NCBI RefSeq assembly: GCF_032362555.1
Contig: NC_083507.1
Span: forward strand, 4,281,001-4,345,000
Direction: 5' to 3'
Source: Amyelois transitella
Taxonomy: Eukaryota > Arthropoda > Insecta > Lepidoptera > Pyralidae
DNA: 64,000 bases
Under the pieces are notes generated by a model, which saw nothing but the letters and a program-made list of their open reading frames with translations, was not told the origin of the DNA and searched no databases. Below, one piece after another: positions 40,591-52,637 of this stretch. Both the position numbers and the translations under genes were made by a program. Numbering within the stretch: position 1 is the first letter of the stretch; each line of letters opens with the position of its first letter.

Positions 40591-40606
40591 ATTAACCTAA
40601 ACATCT

Positions 40607-40779
40607 AGCTATTTGGCTTAATGATAGAATTGAGATTCAAATAGTGACAGGTTGCTAGCCCATCGCCTAAAAAAGAATCCCAAGTTTGTAAGCCTGTCCC
40701 TTAGCCGCCATTTACAAAATCCATGGGAAGATAGAGTGGTCCCATTTTTTTTATATTGGTACCGGGAACCATATGGCAC
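40607..40779 (-). mobile_element. SINE-like family A, minus copy 2 of an adjacent pair
   Basis: Starts at AGCTATTTGGCTTAATGATA and runs to the reversed head CCGGGAACCATATGGCAC. It lacks the family 3' end, which the neighbouring copy supplies, so the pair may be a rearranged or nested insertion. Confidence 0.7.
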
Positions 40780-40863
40780 ACTTAAAGATATTAGCAAAAA
40801 ATCGATATGGGTAGCAATATATATATCCAATCGGTATGGATACAATATATCCCAACTTACATA

Positions 40864-41154
40864 CAGTGGCGTAACTATACCATTCGTGGCCCGTGGCAAA
40901 TTCATCGGATAGGTACGTTCTAAAACTGGGTTACAACCCTTTTTTTACAAAAGCTTTGAATTTTTAATATTTTTTTACTTGTGTAGGAAACTGAGTAGAT
41001 AACAAAAATAAATCAAAGACTAAAACTTTTTTTTACTAAACATGTATGATAAATAAGAAATGTTGGGAGTTGGGATTCTCCTCTGACCGGGGGCCCCTTC
41101 CGGCTGGGGGCCCGTGGCATTTTGCCGACTTGCCACCCTGTAGTTACGCCACTG
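40864..41154. mobile_element. hAT-type MITE with perfect 8-bp target duplication
   Basis: Terminal inverted repeats CAGTGGCGTAACTA (40864) and TAGTTACGCCACTG (end 41154) are exact. CTTACATA flanks both sides (40856-40863 and 41155-41162), an 8-bp duplication as made by hAT transposases. The 291-bp interior is non-coding. Confidence 0.9.
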
Positions 41155-42239
41155 CTTACATATACGAAAGTAAGTTTATTTGTTTGTTACCTCTTTCCGG
41201 GTTATCTACAAAATTTTACCTTCTCCAAATATCACGTATATACCTATATAAATAAGAGTCTAGAGCGGGATTTGCGAAAAACCTATTTCTTTTGTAGGTG
41301 GTGCTAATTTCGTCGCTTTATAGCACTCGCTTTTTGGAAAAAATGCTCTTATTTTACGTGAAACAAATCAGTAAATGCAAGTAGGTATATATAGGAAACG
41401 CTTCTGTGGGCTAATCCTTCATTATGAAGGACAAGAAAACTTCCTTAAAAACGGGTAGGTATCATAAACTCATTGTTCAGTATACATCTACCTGTGTGTA
41501 CTTACAAAAGGGCATAAAGTCGGATGGCGTCCTTTGAGTTTGTTTCTTCAATGCAAACAAAAAACAATTAAGCGCGGTGTCTTTTGTGTGTCTCTTCCAG
41601 TAATTCCCGTTTGTAGTGAGCGAGCCGCCAACACTTTGAATTTAGTTTCTTTTGATGTTCCTGCCCAAAATACAGTTGTCGACTGATGACTCCTATCCGG
41701 TGAAAGAAATAAATTAAGTACTTGTATAATTTATAATAACTACATAAAGGTATTTGAATACATAATATCAAGTGCAATAGAATACAAGCAAGAGAGATCT
41801 GTAAGGATGAAATAAAAAAATGCACAGTTTCAGCCTGGGTAATCGGACATGTGGACGGTCATAGATTAGGTTATCAAGTATGTAATTTTAACCATTTTGG
41901 TTATTATATACATTTTTAAATGTAAGTACCTATGTTAAGTTTATAGTATTGTTTATTTGCATATTTTACAGTTGGTAGTTACATAGATGTGGGTGTGGCT
42001 TATTTTAGCAAAGTATATTAATAAAGCTTTTAACTAGGTGGCGGCGGCTAAGCGTACCTATAACTTTTCACATATGTCTCTTTCAAATATTTGTTCTTTT
42101 TATTAAGTTTGATTTAATATTAAAAAAATAGTTAAGTATCTAAGCAAAGTAACCGTTAGTCTCCTAGTTTCTAGGGCTGAAACTTCTAAATAAATAGGCT
42201 TGACATCACTGCAGAACATAAATATCTCGACTAAAAATC

Positions 42240-42480
42240 ACAAGACAGACGTGTCGGCGGCAGCCGCACACCGCGCCACGCCGCTGTGCATGTGTGGGGT
42301 GATGTGATGGCACGCTGCGGCCGAGGCGCGCCCGCACTGGTTGGCGCCAACGTCGTCCGCGTGTTATTTCTGACGCCATTACTCACATCGGCTTTGACTA
42401 ATTATAATAAACCCGAGCTCGCATCATCGCTGTGCTGTCCGCTGGCTGCGCCTTGAGCGCCCCAGATATGCTTTTTCAAA
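42240..42480. promoter_or_regulatory. GC-rich island downstream of brinker
   Basis: It contains the 12-bp palindrome GTTGGCGCCAAC (42340-42351), which resembles an E2F site and includes a GGCGCC Mad/Brinker-type core, and one near-match to the silencer (CAGAC-GTGTC-GGCGGC, 42246-42261, one mismatch). Candidate regulatory island, not a confirmed element. Confidence 0.4.
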
Positions 42481-44299
42481 ATGTGACTCTTCCAAGAAAC
42501 CGGTGCAGTAGTTTATACGAGTATGTCCAGTTCCTGTTAATTGATATCGTTGCGCTGATAGCGTTCGGCGAGATCAGAGAGTGCGGTACCGTTGAAACGT
42601 CTGTTCTGTAAACATGAGTGCGAGGCTAGCGGCGACGTAATCAACTTGCCCCCTGACATCAGTCTCAAAGCTGATAATAATAGTTGTGATGCCTACCTAC
42701 TGTAGGTACTATCTACACAAGCCAGGATGCTCCTTGTTGTAAATAATTATTAAGTTCTTAAAACAACGATGAATGAACAAACGCAAATGTAAAATAGCAT
42801 TTTACCAAACCACCGTTAGTCATAACCTTGGCGATGTTCCACCTTCGCGACAAGGGACAGTGTGTGACAGTGGATACTTTTTAAGTTTTTCATGAGCGAT
42901 GACCGACCATGACATTCCTGTCCACAATTCTCACAGCTAATGTATGTGAGCTACACATGAAATCTGCGAGTGTAAGAAAGAATTCATTTCAGTTAAAAGC
43001 CACATTAACTAATGGCGCTGCACTGACGCTAGAGCACAAGATAAAAATGTCATTAGCAAGAACGAGATTAACCTATTGCTTTCTAAATGTTATGATAACA
43101 ACCCATTGTCATAGCTTACCGTCCTATGACTTATTGTGTTATAGTCATTTGTAATGGATGCTTCTGCGATAAGTTCCTACTACTAGCTTATTACACCAAT
43201 TTAGTAATTTCAAATATAGGTGCCATTTTATATATTCGACAATTGTACGCACGCACTGCATAATTTTAAGTTAGTTCATTATTACTATGCGTAATTAATA
43301 AAACAGTAACTGTAATGTAAAATAGCTTGGCGAATCAAGCACTGCACAATTACAAGGGTCAATGGTACGAATTACGATGCGATTCGCAAGGTGTCTAACA
43401 ATTTATTCTTTTTTTAGGAACGTCATGACGCCAATAGAGACAGTGCCAAATCATGGCGTTCCGAAGAAATTAGTTTTAGCTATCGTTACATAAAGAGCAT
43501 GTGGTATTTGAGACTGCTTTATTTAAAGTTTTCCATAACAGTACGATACACCGGCGGTTTTAAAATCGTTAGGTCGTCATTAAGTATAACAACAGTTTCA
43601 TGTTTTTGTCAGTTGCCCTCTTGATAAACTCTTCTGATAGCGCATTGCGTTACTGGAGTTATGTGGACCACCCGAGAGGTAAGCGTGAGTCTAATCGATG
43701 TCGTAAATATTACTGGCGCAACGGGATCATCGTTGCCGACACTATAAGCTTCTGATAAGCCACAAAATGTCCTTTACTACTTATTGTCAACAGAATATTT
43801 TTGATCTTGTCCAACCTAATCCGAGGTGAGATAATAAGTTAAGTGAGAAATACTTGGCTTAATACCTAAATAAATGTAATCCAAACACATTAATTGTGTA
43901 TCAATATGTAGTTGCATGTCTATATGCAGCAGATGACCCAGTTTTTGAAACAAAGAAAAACTCATTCTCTCGTTAGGTATTCCCTGAGTAAATCTATACC
44001 TAAATTTTAATTCATTCTTGCTTGCAGGGATTACTGAAGTAACTAAAATATAGTCATCGAAAAAAATTCGTAGTCATCATGATTCAGTCTGAAATAATAA
44101 TATCCTGTTGGTATGGGTTGTGTTGCGTGTGCTGTCCTTATATACAAGAAAAGTTAATCCAGACTCAACTCAATTACATTAAATTTTACAAAATATAATC
44201 TTCTCAGAAATGATGTGAATGGAAAAGCGCTGAAGACCACTTTTATAATTACCTATAGCTATAGGATTGTTGAACTGGTTAGTAAGCTGGGTGCGCCAA

Positions 44300-44530
44300 G
44301 CAATTTGCTGCGCGGGTGTTGCGGGGCAGGGGAGGCCATACTCTGCAGGGGCCCAGCCCGAGGCTCAGCGACAAGTTGTCTGGCAGGGCCGGCGGCGCCC
44401 GCGCCTTCGCCCCCCTCCCATCTCTCCCCTGTGAGATTATTATGGGCTTGACGCCGCTGCTGACTTGCGCCCTGGCCCCTTCGCCCCACTCCACCTCGCC
44501 GCGACGCTGCGCCTGCGCCACCGCTTCTTG
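44300..44530. promoter_or_regulatory. GC-rich island
   Basis: A GC- and CpG-rich block with C-rich tracts. It contains AGCGAC-AAGTT-GTCTG (44367-44382), one mismatch from the silencer consensus. It could be a promoter of an unseen transcript or a regulatory module. Open frames on both strands follow from the composition. Confidence 0.35.
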
Positions 44531-45183
44531 GAAAAATTATACCACCGATATTTCTGACGCACACATGGACACGGACGTTTTGCGGTTAACACACGTAACC
44601 TCCATCATAATACTCAAGACAATACTTAAAATCAATTGCACAAGAGTCAAAAATTAGCAAAAACAAATTAGCAGGTGAGTGCAATTTTGTTTTCAAAGTA
44701 GGTAGGTACGTAGATTAATTATCGATTAGGTACTTACTTATGAATGCAGCTCAATTATATCATGTCAACAAATAAATCTAGAATGAACTAGTCAACATCC
44801 GAACTCTTTCAAAGCGTATTTAAATAGCCCAATATGAGTCAACATAAAAAAAAGTTGAAGGAAGGTAAAACATATCGTTGGCTCGGCCGGAGCAGGTTCT
44901 CCGTAGCTATCAGATCCGAAGCAAGATACATTTTACGAGTATAAACGTCGGCTCGCATGCTCGCGTTCGTGATTCAATCGAACTGATACGTTCGCATCGT
45001 GTGTATAATAATCATCAACACAAAGGAAATGAGCGCCGGTGCCGCTGGTGGATCGTCATAAAATACATAGCACACAGAGATACACAATACATTTTAGTTC
45101 GATGTTGTCGTTCTCTGCACGTGGATTCATTAATGGTTTTAATAATCTTGTGTTAATATAGTGTTAGTGTTAGCATAGCAAAC

Positions 45184-45315
45184 ATACATAAAATCACGCC
45201 TCTTTCCCGAAGAGGTTGTGACTTCATCTTTCCACTTGCCAGTCTCTGCAAACTCTTTCACTTCATCCACATTCATAGCACTCTTCATATAAGTTTGGTG
45301 GTTTCAGGTAGGTAC
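45184..45315 (-). mobile_element. RTE-type LINE 3'-tail fragment
   Basis: CATACATAAAATCACGCCTC, TTTCCCGAAGAGG, CATCTTTCCACTTGCCAGTC and CACTTCATCCACATTCATAG match the reversed tail of the copy at 54550-54822. Confidence 0.7.
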
Positions 45316-48300
45316 TTTTGACCTTTTATGCTTGTTCTTGCAAATTTCCATGAAAGTCAAACATACTTTTATTGTAGTATACGTAGGTAAGAATGTCTTT
45401 TGTTCTTCGGATCATATTCATTATCACAGTAGTTTCTGTCCTTAGTTCCTCTTAGATCGTTGATATAAGAATAAATACAATGAATCCTTTATACTTATGT
45501 CTATTACAAGCATTTTATTTTATCATCAGTATTTAGTTTCAAAATAGCGCTAGGTATATAAAGAATAGTATCTGTGCTTCTTTAATTTGTGAAATGGCGC
45601 TGTGGACACCTCCACACAGGCTTGGAATCCATGTCAGTATTTCTTCACACATCGACGACTGTTCAATATGGATGACGAGTGCTAGTTGGTGTGCGTAGAT
45701 AATTTATCGGCGAGCGTTGCTTGCCTGTTGCATGTGGTGGTAAGGTGGGTCGCACTTTATATGGAGAGTTGTCTAATCCACTGTATAAATTTCCATTAGT
45801 CCTAGGTTTCTCCTGAATGACTAATGGACATATAAGAATTAGCTTTCTAGTTGATGCAGGTTGGTACTCACTGTTTGGTTGCGCTGCCATGAAATAACAG
45901 ATCAAAAAACTAGGTAAATATCTACTTTACTGCGCTTGAATCACTGTATTTTGATGAAATAAAATGGCACTATGATCCACTGAAATATCAATAGCACTTT
46001 GTTCATAGAGCATTTGATAAAAACTTGTCAGCGTGGACCAAACAATACAGTAATTCGAATAACCCACTTTTAGACAAATATTATGACATATAGAGTTAAA
46101 TTAATGATACGTTTTTATACTGTAATGAAATGTTTACGGACACGAAAGGAGGAATAGAAGCTTTGAATAGGTTGGCAATGTTGGCATCAACCGGTCAGGT
46201 CGGTCAGGGCGAGCAAAGAAAGTGGCGCCTGCCTACAAGAGCTGTGCCCACGCCTCCTCCGCTTCGGTTACAAATAAAGAACCTCATATAATGAACCCAT
46301 CAGAGATAGTTGTGTTTCTTCAACTTTTTACTTACATAGTTCTATATATCTGTCTCTACGTACCACGTCTTTCGTGACTTTTTTGACTTATTTCGATTTC
46401 TGTGAACCCTATTATATTAGAATCTATGTTACCTTCTTTTATTTATTTTTTATTTAATTTACTTATACGTATATTTACTATGTTTGTTACTATGTGATAA
46501 ACCTAATGTCTTTCTATATTTTAATAAAAAAGACCAGTCTTTATGTGGTGTTTAACGCTAGTCATTATTAAGTTTATTGTAAGTTATCTTATTATATTAA
46601 GAAAGAACATTTTATAAATGTGAAGTAAAAACCATTAAACTGTTTTTAAATATTTTTTTAAACCCCACAATCAAATGTTATTTGCGTAAATAATACCTAC
46701 AATGAGAACTGTCATAAAGACTACAATACAGGACTACAATTTCTTTGAAAATGCCCATAATTTGCGAAGTACAAATACAAAGTACAAATACTTTTCCAGT
46801 GTAAATATATGTAATAAATCCAGCATTGTCCGTAATAATAAGGGCATTATTGAAGGCCTATTAAGTTCAGAGACACGCCGCCAGCGAACCGTTGAAGGTC
46901 GAGCGCTCAGGTTTCCACCGCATTGTCACACACTTGAATGACGCCTGGCTATTAATCACTGGTGATTATTGCATGCTTGCGCCGTGACGGTAAAGTAGAA
47001 TTATCGTTCAACTACAATATTGTTCGTAATTATTAAGTTCATTACTAAGCCCTTCTCTATAAGTATACATTATATGTCCTACGAAATATGGGGCGCCAGG
47101 GTTTGTTTGACATCGACTGTAAGTACGAGTAGATAGGACATTATAGGTAAGTACGCCAGTTTTACAATGTTTGTTAACAATTTTGTAGTTTTTAATTTGG
47201 TATTTGTATTATAATTAGTTACATATCCAGAAACCAGTGTACGACAGACATCACAAATAGCCATATAAGCCAGAGAGTTAATTGATAATTTAATAATTTC
47301 TTTATCTCGGTCGCAAGCCTACAGAGATTTCATATCTGTTACTTATTCTGCATTACGTAATATCATGAATTCCTTTACACTTAGGCGTTGCATTCTCGAA
47401 TGATCAATCGCTTGGTATCTCATTGTGCAGGGATAAGGGCCTTAGGAATGGAGAACGTGGACGCCAAGGTGAACCGGCAGGCACAAACCAGCGCCGTCGA
47501 GTCTGCCACGTCGTGTATACTACAAAGTAGTGACACTTTAGATACTTACGCATTATTTATATTTTTTACAATAATTTGTTTAATTTTATTAGATTTTTAT
47601 GAGTTTTTTTAGCCAAAACTTATTCCTTGTTATTTTTCGTTACATACTTCTTTTCTGGATGATGTTGTTGTTAATTTGGGTCTTATTAATGTCATTTTAT
47701 ATAACAATCTTGAATATTTTTTAAGTTGTATGTACTTAATAGTTGGTGAGTAAATTTTTTAGAATGATATGAAATTAAATTTTATTATATAACTAGTGAA
47801 ATTTGTAGAGTACGTGTGCTCTTGTGTAGGACTGCAGAAGCTGGACTTCTATATCAATGGCTCACGGTGAGTTTTTTTCTGCTTATTTAATGTATTTATT
47901 TTGTAATATGTTTGTCTTTCTGCTTATTTAAATATTTCATACTACTTATCTTGTATTAATTTTGATTAGTATTATAAGGACAGAATTATTATTGCACCTA
48001 ACTTGTCTATACTTTACGATGTTACCCGAATGTTTAACACGATAATTTATGTGCGATAGACAATAATCTAACTTCACTTTTGAATGGTTGGTAGAGTTCG
48101 AGAACGTATAACAATATAATTTAAGCAAACTGCCCACGTAATTCAACCTGTCTATAGATACTTTAAAAAATTTAAGTATCTACGTATTACGCATACTAAA
48201 CAAATAAGTGTTCCTTTTTTGAATCATCGAACTACTCGTAATTCATGTCGTCGATACGTACTTGACACCTTAGTGTCATCTTTAAAATGGGTGGGTTCCT

Positions 48301-49491
48301 AAAATGGAAAACCTTGAATGAAGTGATTGGGATTCTATTGGTAAACAAAGGTACCAACTACTTAGTGAAGTTGCAGGTGATTTGCTGATATAAAACTGAT
48401 TTGCAAACTTCACACTCAACGATGATCTTACGAGGAGGCAGAGCTTAAGCCTGTGAAGTTACAACAAGAAGAAGCAACTTACCATGCGGGTACTCGGAGG
48501 TTAAGGCTTTGAGACTAAATTATGTAATACAGAAACAATAATGTATTGCCTCTCGAATCTATTTTATGTAAGAAATAACAAATCATTTGAAATACCTATT
48601 AAAGTCGTTACATTACAGGTAAGGATTTTACCAAAAATACTATGAAATTTTTTATTTAGGGATGCCGAGCACTGAAGAAATAAGAGCAAAATTAAACATT
48701 ATCGAACGATATGTTGGTAACATACGAATATAGACATGACGTTCTACATAACTATCAGATAAAGTAGGTAAGCAACTGAAACGGTTATTAAAGGACGAAT
48801 ACCGGGTTATCAGTACGGTGGGGTCAGGGGGTGTCCATCTCATTAAGATAATTATGTAAAGCGGTAACAACAAAACAGTGCAAGTTTGGAACACCAACTC
48901 ATAAGATCCTAAATATTTAAACCCCTTAACAGTCTAAATTTTGGAAATAAAATGCTAAGAAATAAGGCCGATTGGCCAATATAGGGAAACCCTTCTGGTC
49001 TTTTTAGAAATAGCCAAATAACACATTTACATGTAGTGTAGTAGTTCAAATGATATGAATAATGAATAAACCAGAGATTGACCAGTGGTTCAGAGACATA
49101 AAGAATACAACCACCGCCCAATAAAGCTTGGTCTTTGTACCATCGGCGACATCAAAGTGAGTCACCGCCAAGTTAGTTGTAATCGTGACAATCGTGCACG
49201 TGCGTGATCCGATCCAACTCATGCCGTACTGCGACTTGTAACTAGGTACCGTCACCTTGGGTAAACAAAAACGCTATTAAGTTTATATATTAGACAAAAA
49301 ACTGACTCTTTTGGGGAAGTCAATACATTTATCAACCGAAAAAGCAATAGTATTGGGATTATTTTTCATTAAGTTTCATATTATGCATTGCAATCATGCA
49401 TTTAATTAAAATGATAAGCTTGGCAAAGATCATAAAGCGACTGGCAGGAGTTAGTTGGACCGAGTGGAAGTACAAACCTACTAAAATTGTC

Positions 49492-52400
49492 ATGTATGTT
49501 AGTCAATTGACATTATGGACTCTGTTTCTGAATATCTGTAAGTAATTATATTTAAAACAGATAAAATTTAGGTAATTATAATTTAATAACCGTTGTTGAC
49601 TACAGAAAAACTCAGAGTCGTAGTAGAGTAAGGCATACCTACGTAGATCTTTCGTTAATCGAAGCAAAATTTTCTGCAAATGCTAGGAAAAGCGACTACT
49701 TACTTTACAACGTAAATAGTGACGTGACCATAAAGGTACGAAATAATTATTACGAATTACGATATTTATATAAATATTAATTTTAAGGGAATATTAGTCG
49801 TAATTATATATATTTGATTCTTTTTTTTCTAGTCTATCAAACTGAAGGTTCATCAAACATCATATACCTATGTAATATACCACTACTAGTCGTAAAAGGC
49901 GACAAAGGGATAGGCTAATAAACTTGTGATTCTTCTTTTAGACGATGGGCTAGCAACCTGTCTCTATTTGAATCTCAATTTAATCTTTGAGCCTTCAGTC
50001 TACGTGAGACTGTTGGCCCTGTCTATCCCCGTAAGAGATAAAGACGTGATTATATGTAGGTATGTATGTACTAAGTAAATGCTTAAAAGCATGTTACAGG
50101 TTTGTGCAGTGTCTGCTGCTTAGATATGAAAAAAGAGTACAAAAGGAATCCAGCACCGGACGGACATAGGTTAGTTATTCGTGAGAATAGTATAATAATT
50201 ATATCAATGAACTTGCTTAGATAATGTGTAGTATGTATTGTGGATATAGAATCAATTTTATACCTCCTTAAGTTTTCGTACTTAATATCGCGAACGTCGT
50301 TTTACTGTAAATTAATAAGTAGACGTTGCAAATCAGCAATGAAATAGATATTAAAAAAAACATAGCTGAAATGCAATATCGCATACATATTTGTATAAAA
50401 ATTATGCCATTATTCCTGATTTATGTAATCTGAATCTGAATCATCGCCGAGTTGACGTCAAACAATAAAGGGCGTCAGCGGCAGATACTCATCGCAAAAA
50501 ATCAAGATGATAATAGTTTCTACAAATACCTGTTATTGGAATTGTTTAGCTTATACATCGCTTTCGAGGCTCTGCCCCGTGAGGAAAAAAGACGTGATAT
50601 ATGTAGATATACATCGTTAAATATCAACGGGTGTATGCCACCATAAGTATAAATTTGATTTAATAACCAAATACATATCATAATCCCTTTGAGCCTTCCA
50701 TATTAGATTTGTTGATGACAACATGTTTTATAATCAATTTTAAAGAAAAAAAATAAGTCTATAGTCTAGTTGCAAGACGTGCCGTCTATGGTAAGGTGCT
50801 ACAACCCCAGTGAGTCCAACCCGTGGTCCGCTTTAGCTTCGTCTTAACGCCTACGTTACATACTTATTATACGGTTTTGGAGTGCCTACCTAAGCTTTGT
50901 GTTCCTAAAAAAACATAAAGGTATAGGTATAATTATTTAAAGGTTAGGTCAACAGTTCCCCAAACCGACAAGCTTGCGTGAAGAGAATAATGAATGTGGA
51001 TGATGCGAAAGTATGCTGGGATCGTGGCAAGTGAATAGATGTAGCCCATGCGTACACTTCGGGAATGAGGCGGGATATTATGTGGGTATGGTATATAATT
51101 CTACTGTTTCGTAAGTAAGTAGGTAAAAACTTTGAAGTAGGAATCGAAGACCAGACTTGTTAGATCAACAATGCTTTATTTTATAATGCTATTTTATTAC
51201 ATACACAAACATCGAGGACGCCAAAACCCATACCAAACAACGTTTTTCATCATAATTTGAACGGGAATCAATTTTAAAACATGTGGTTCAGAGGCTGAGA
51301 ACACGTTACTAACGCTAAGCAGGCCGTTTCATTTATTGGGACATTATTATACATACATATAATCACGTCTATATCTCTTGCGGGGTAGACAGAGCCTACA
51401 GTCTTAAAAAAAAGACTGAAAAGCCATGTTCGGCTACTTGGCTTAATGATATTATATTTCGCAAGTAAATGCAAATTATGTGTAATAAACCAAAATAATA
51501 ATTATAAAGGTATAAATTAATTGATTAAGGTTGTACGTAGATGGAATACTTAATTTGAAAGTTAATTAAGGTAAATGACCGTGCTATTACCGTATTTACG
51601 TACCTATGGCTAAGACATGAATTTTGTAAAAACAAAAAACTGACTTCAATGGTAATGAGAGTTACATATATTTTACCACGTCTATATCCCTTACGGGGTA
51701 GACAGAGCCAAGTGTTGAAAAGATCGAAAGGCCACGTTCAGCGGTATGGCTTTTCTAATTGAGATTTAAATAGTGACAGGTTGCTAGCCCATCGCCTACA
51801 AGAATAATACCAAGTTAGTTTATTAGCCTATTCCTCGGTCGCCTTTTACGAAATCCATGGGAAAGAAAATCCTATTCTTTAGTGATAATAATTAGTGATA
51901 ATAAAAAATAATACATAGTTTATTTTTTAAATATATTATATTTTTACTTGCCTAATTACCAATCACGGTCACTATTATAAAAATGGACATACCACAAAAG
52001 CTATTCAAAACTGTCATTTTGTTAACATTTTCATAGGTGCGGCGTATGTCCCACGTACTTCCAGAAAATATGCGCCTTCGACCTTATCAACAATTCAACG
52101 TTTATATTTGACAATCATTGTATAATGGATATTTACAACTGCATAGAAGGAACAGGTGTGTTATTTTTTTTTTTTCAGAAAAACGTTAAAGAACTTAATA
52201 ATTTCTGCAGATTTTAAATTGGATATTGTCGGACGATTTTATATGTTTAAGTAGGTAGTTTGGTATCTTTTGTTTATTCGTCAAATTGTATTCAACTTAA
52301 AATAAAAGCTTTTAAATATTTATTTATCTAAATTTATCTCTCTCATTCATTTTAATACTAACATTTGTAACAATACTCTATACAATACATTATAACATGA

Positions 52401-52637
52401 ACAAATATATATCCTAGTCGCATGAAAATTATCCACTTTCTAATGAATCCCAACCCAATTGAAAGACGACTAAAAACATATTATTTTTCAGAGTTTGTGC
52501 CGCTGAATTACGATCGGTGCTTATTTTTCGGAAATTTCGCTTATGTGCACGGACTCAAACGAGAGGACAAAGACTACGGCGAAGATCATTACATCGTTAA
52601 GAACTCCAAGAAGAATCCAGATTTCATCGATGTATGA
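49492..52637 (+). CDS. Small secreted Kazal-like cysteine-rich protein (4 coding exons, about 118 aa)
   Basis: Exons 49492-49537, 50124-50169, 52037-52155 and 52492-52637 have GT-AG borders and all four phases agree. The first exon gives MYVSQLTLWTLFLNI, a signal-peptide-like hydrophobic start; the frame is open to ATGs at 49411 and 49396, so the start is uncertain. Exon 2 is a basic linker (KKEYKRNPAPDGHR). Exon 3 and the start of exon 4 carry six cysteines spaced C-x2-C-x7-C-x15-C-x6-C-x13-C (CPTYFQKIC ... DNHC ... YNC ... YDRC), the pattern of atypical, vasotab-like Kazal domains. A charged C-terminal tail follows, ending in DFIDV. Kazal domains are often protease inhibitors, but no target can be named. 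The large introns contain SINE-like copies. Confidence 0.75.
49879..50074 (+). mobile_element. SINE-like family A, 5'-truncated, in intron 1 of the Kazal-like gene
   Basis: Begins at CGTAAAAGGCGACAAAGGGA and ends GAGATAAAGACGTGATTATA with a GTAT tail. It ends 50 bp before exon 2. Confidence 0.75.
50945..51085 (+). mobile_element. RTE-type LINE 3'-tail fragment
   Basis: TAGGTCAACAGTTCCCCAAA, GACAAGCTTGCGTGAAGAGA and AATGTGGATGATGCGAAAGT match the tail of the 54550-54822 copy; it lies in the third intron of the Kazal-like gene model if counted from the right. Confidence 0.6.
51351..51450 (-). mobile_element. SINE-like family A fragment
   Basis: ACATACATATAATCACGTCT, CTTGCGGGGTAGACAGAGCC and CTACTTGGCTTAATGAT: the reversed 3' part only. 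Confidence 0.7.
51674..51885 (-). mobile_element. SINE-like family A, nearly full-length minus copy
   Basis: CACGTCTATATCCCTTACGG through GACAGGTTGCTAGCCCATCG to CGAAATCCATGGGAAAGAAA; the head is missing. It ends 150 bp before exon 3 of the Kazal-like gene. Confidence 0.72.

Larger units (their letters stand above)
38661..49395. other. Gene-free region between brinker and the Kazal-like gene
   Basis: About 10.7 kb. It holds two adjacent SINE-like copies (40439-40779), a hAT MITE (40864-41154), GC-rich islands at 42240-42480 and 44300-44530, and an RTE tail (45184-45315). The islands give long open frames on both strands with unlike translations, so none is taken as a gene. No spliced gene could be built here. 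Confidence 0.5.

Noticed and set aside
40618-40905. 95-codon frame around 40.6-40.9 kb
   Set aside because: It spans a SINE-like copy and the edge of a hAT MITE; its peptide repeats the one inside the SINE-like copy at 2177-2440.
44215-44657. Open frames up to 113 codons in the 44.3-44.5 kb island
   Set aside because: Low-complexity Pro/Ala/Ser/Gly-rich translations in several frames, with no recognisable domain.
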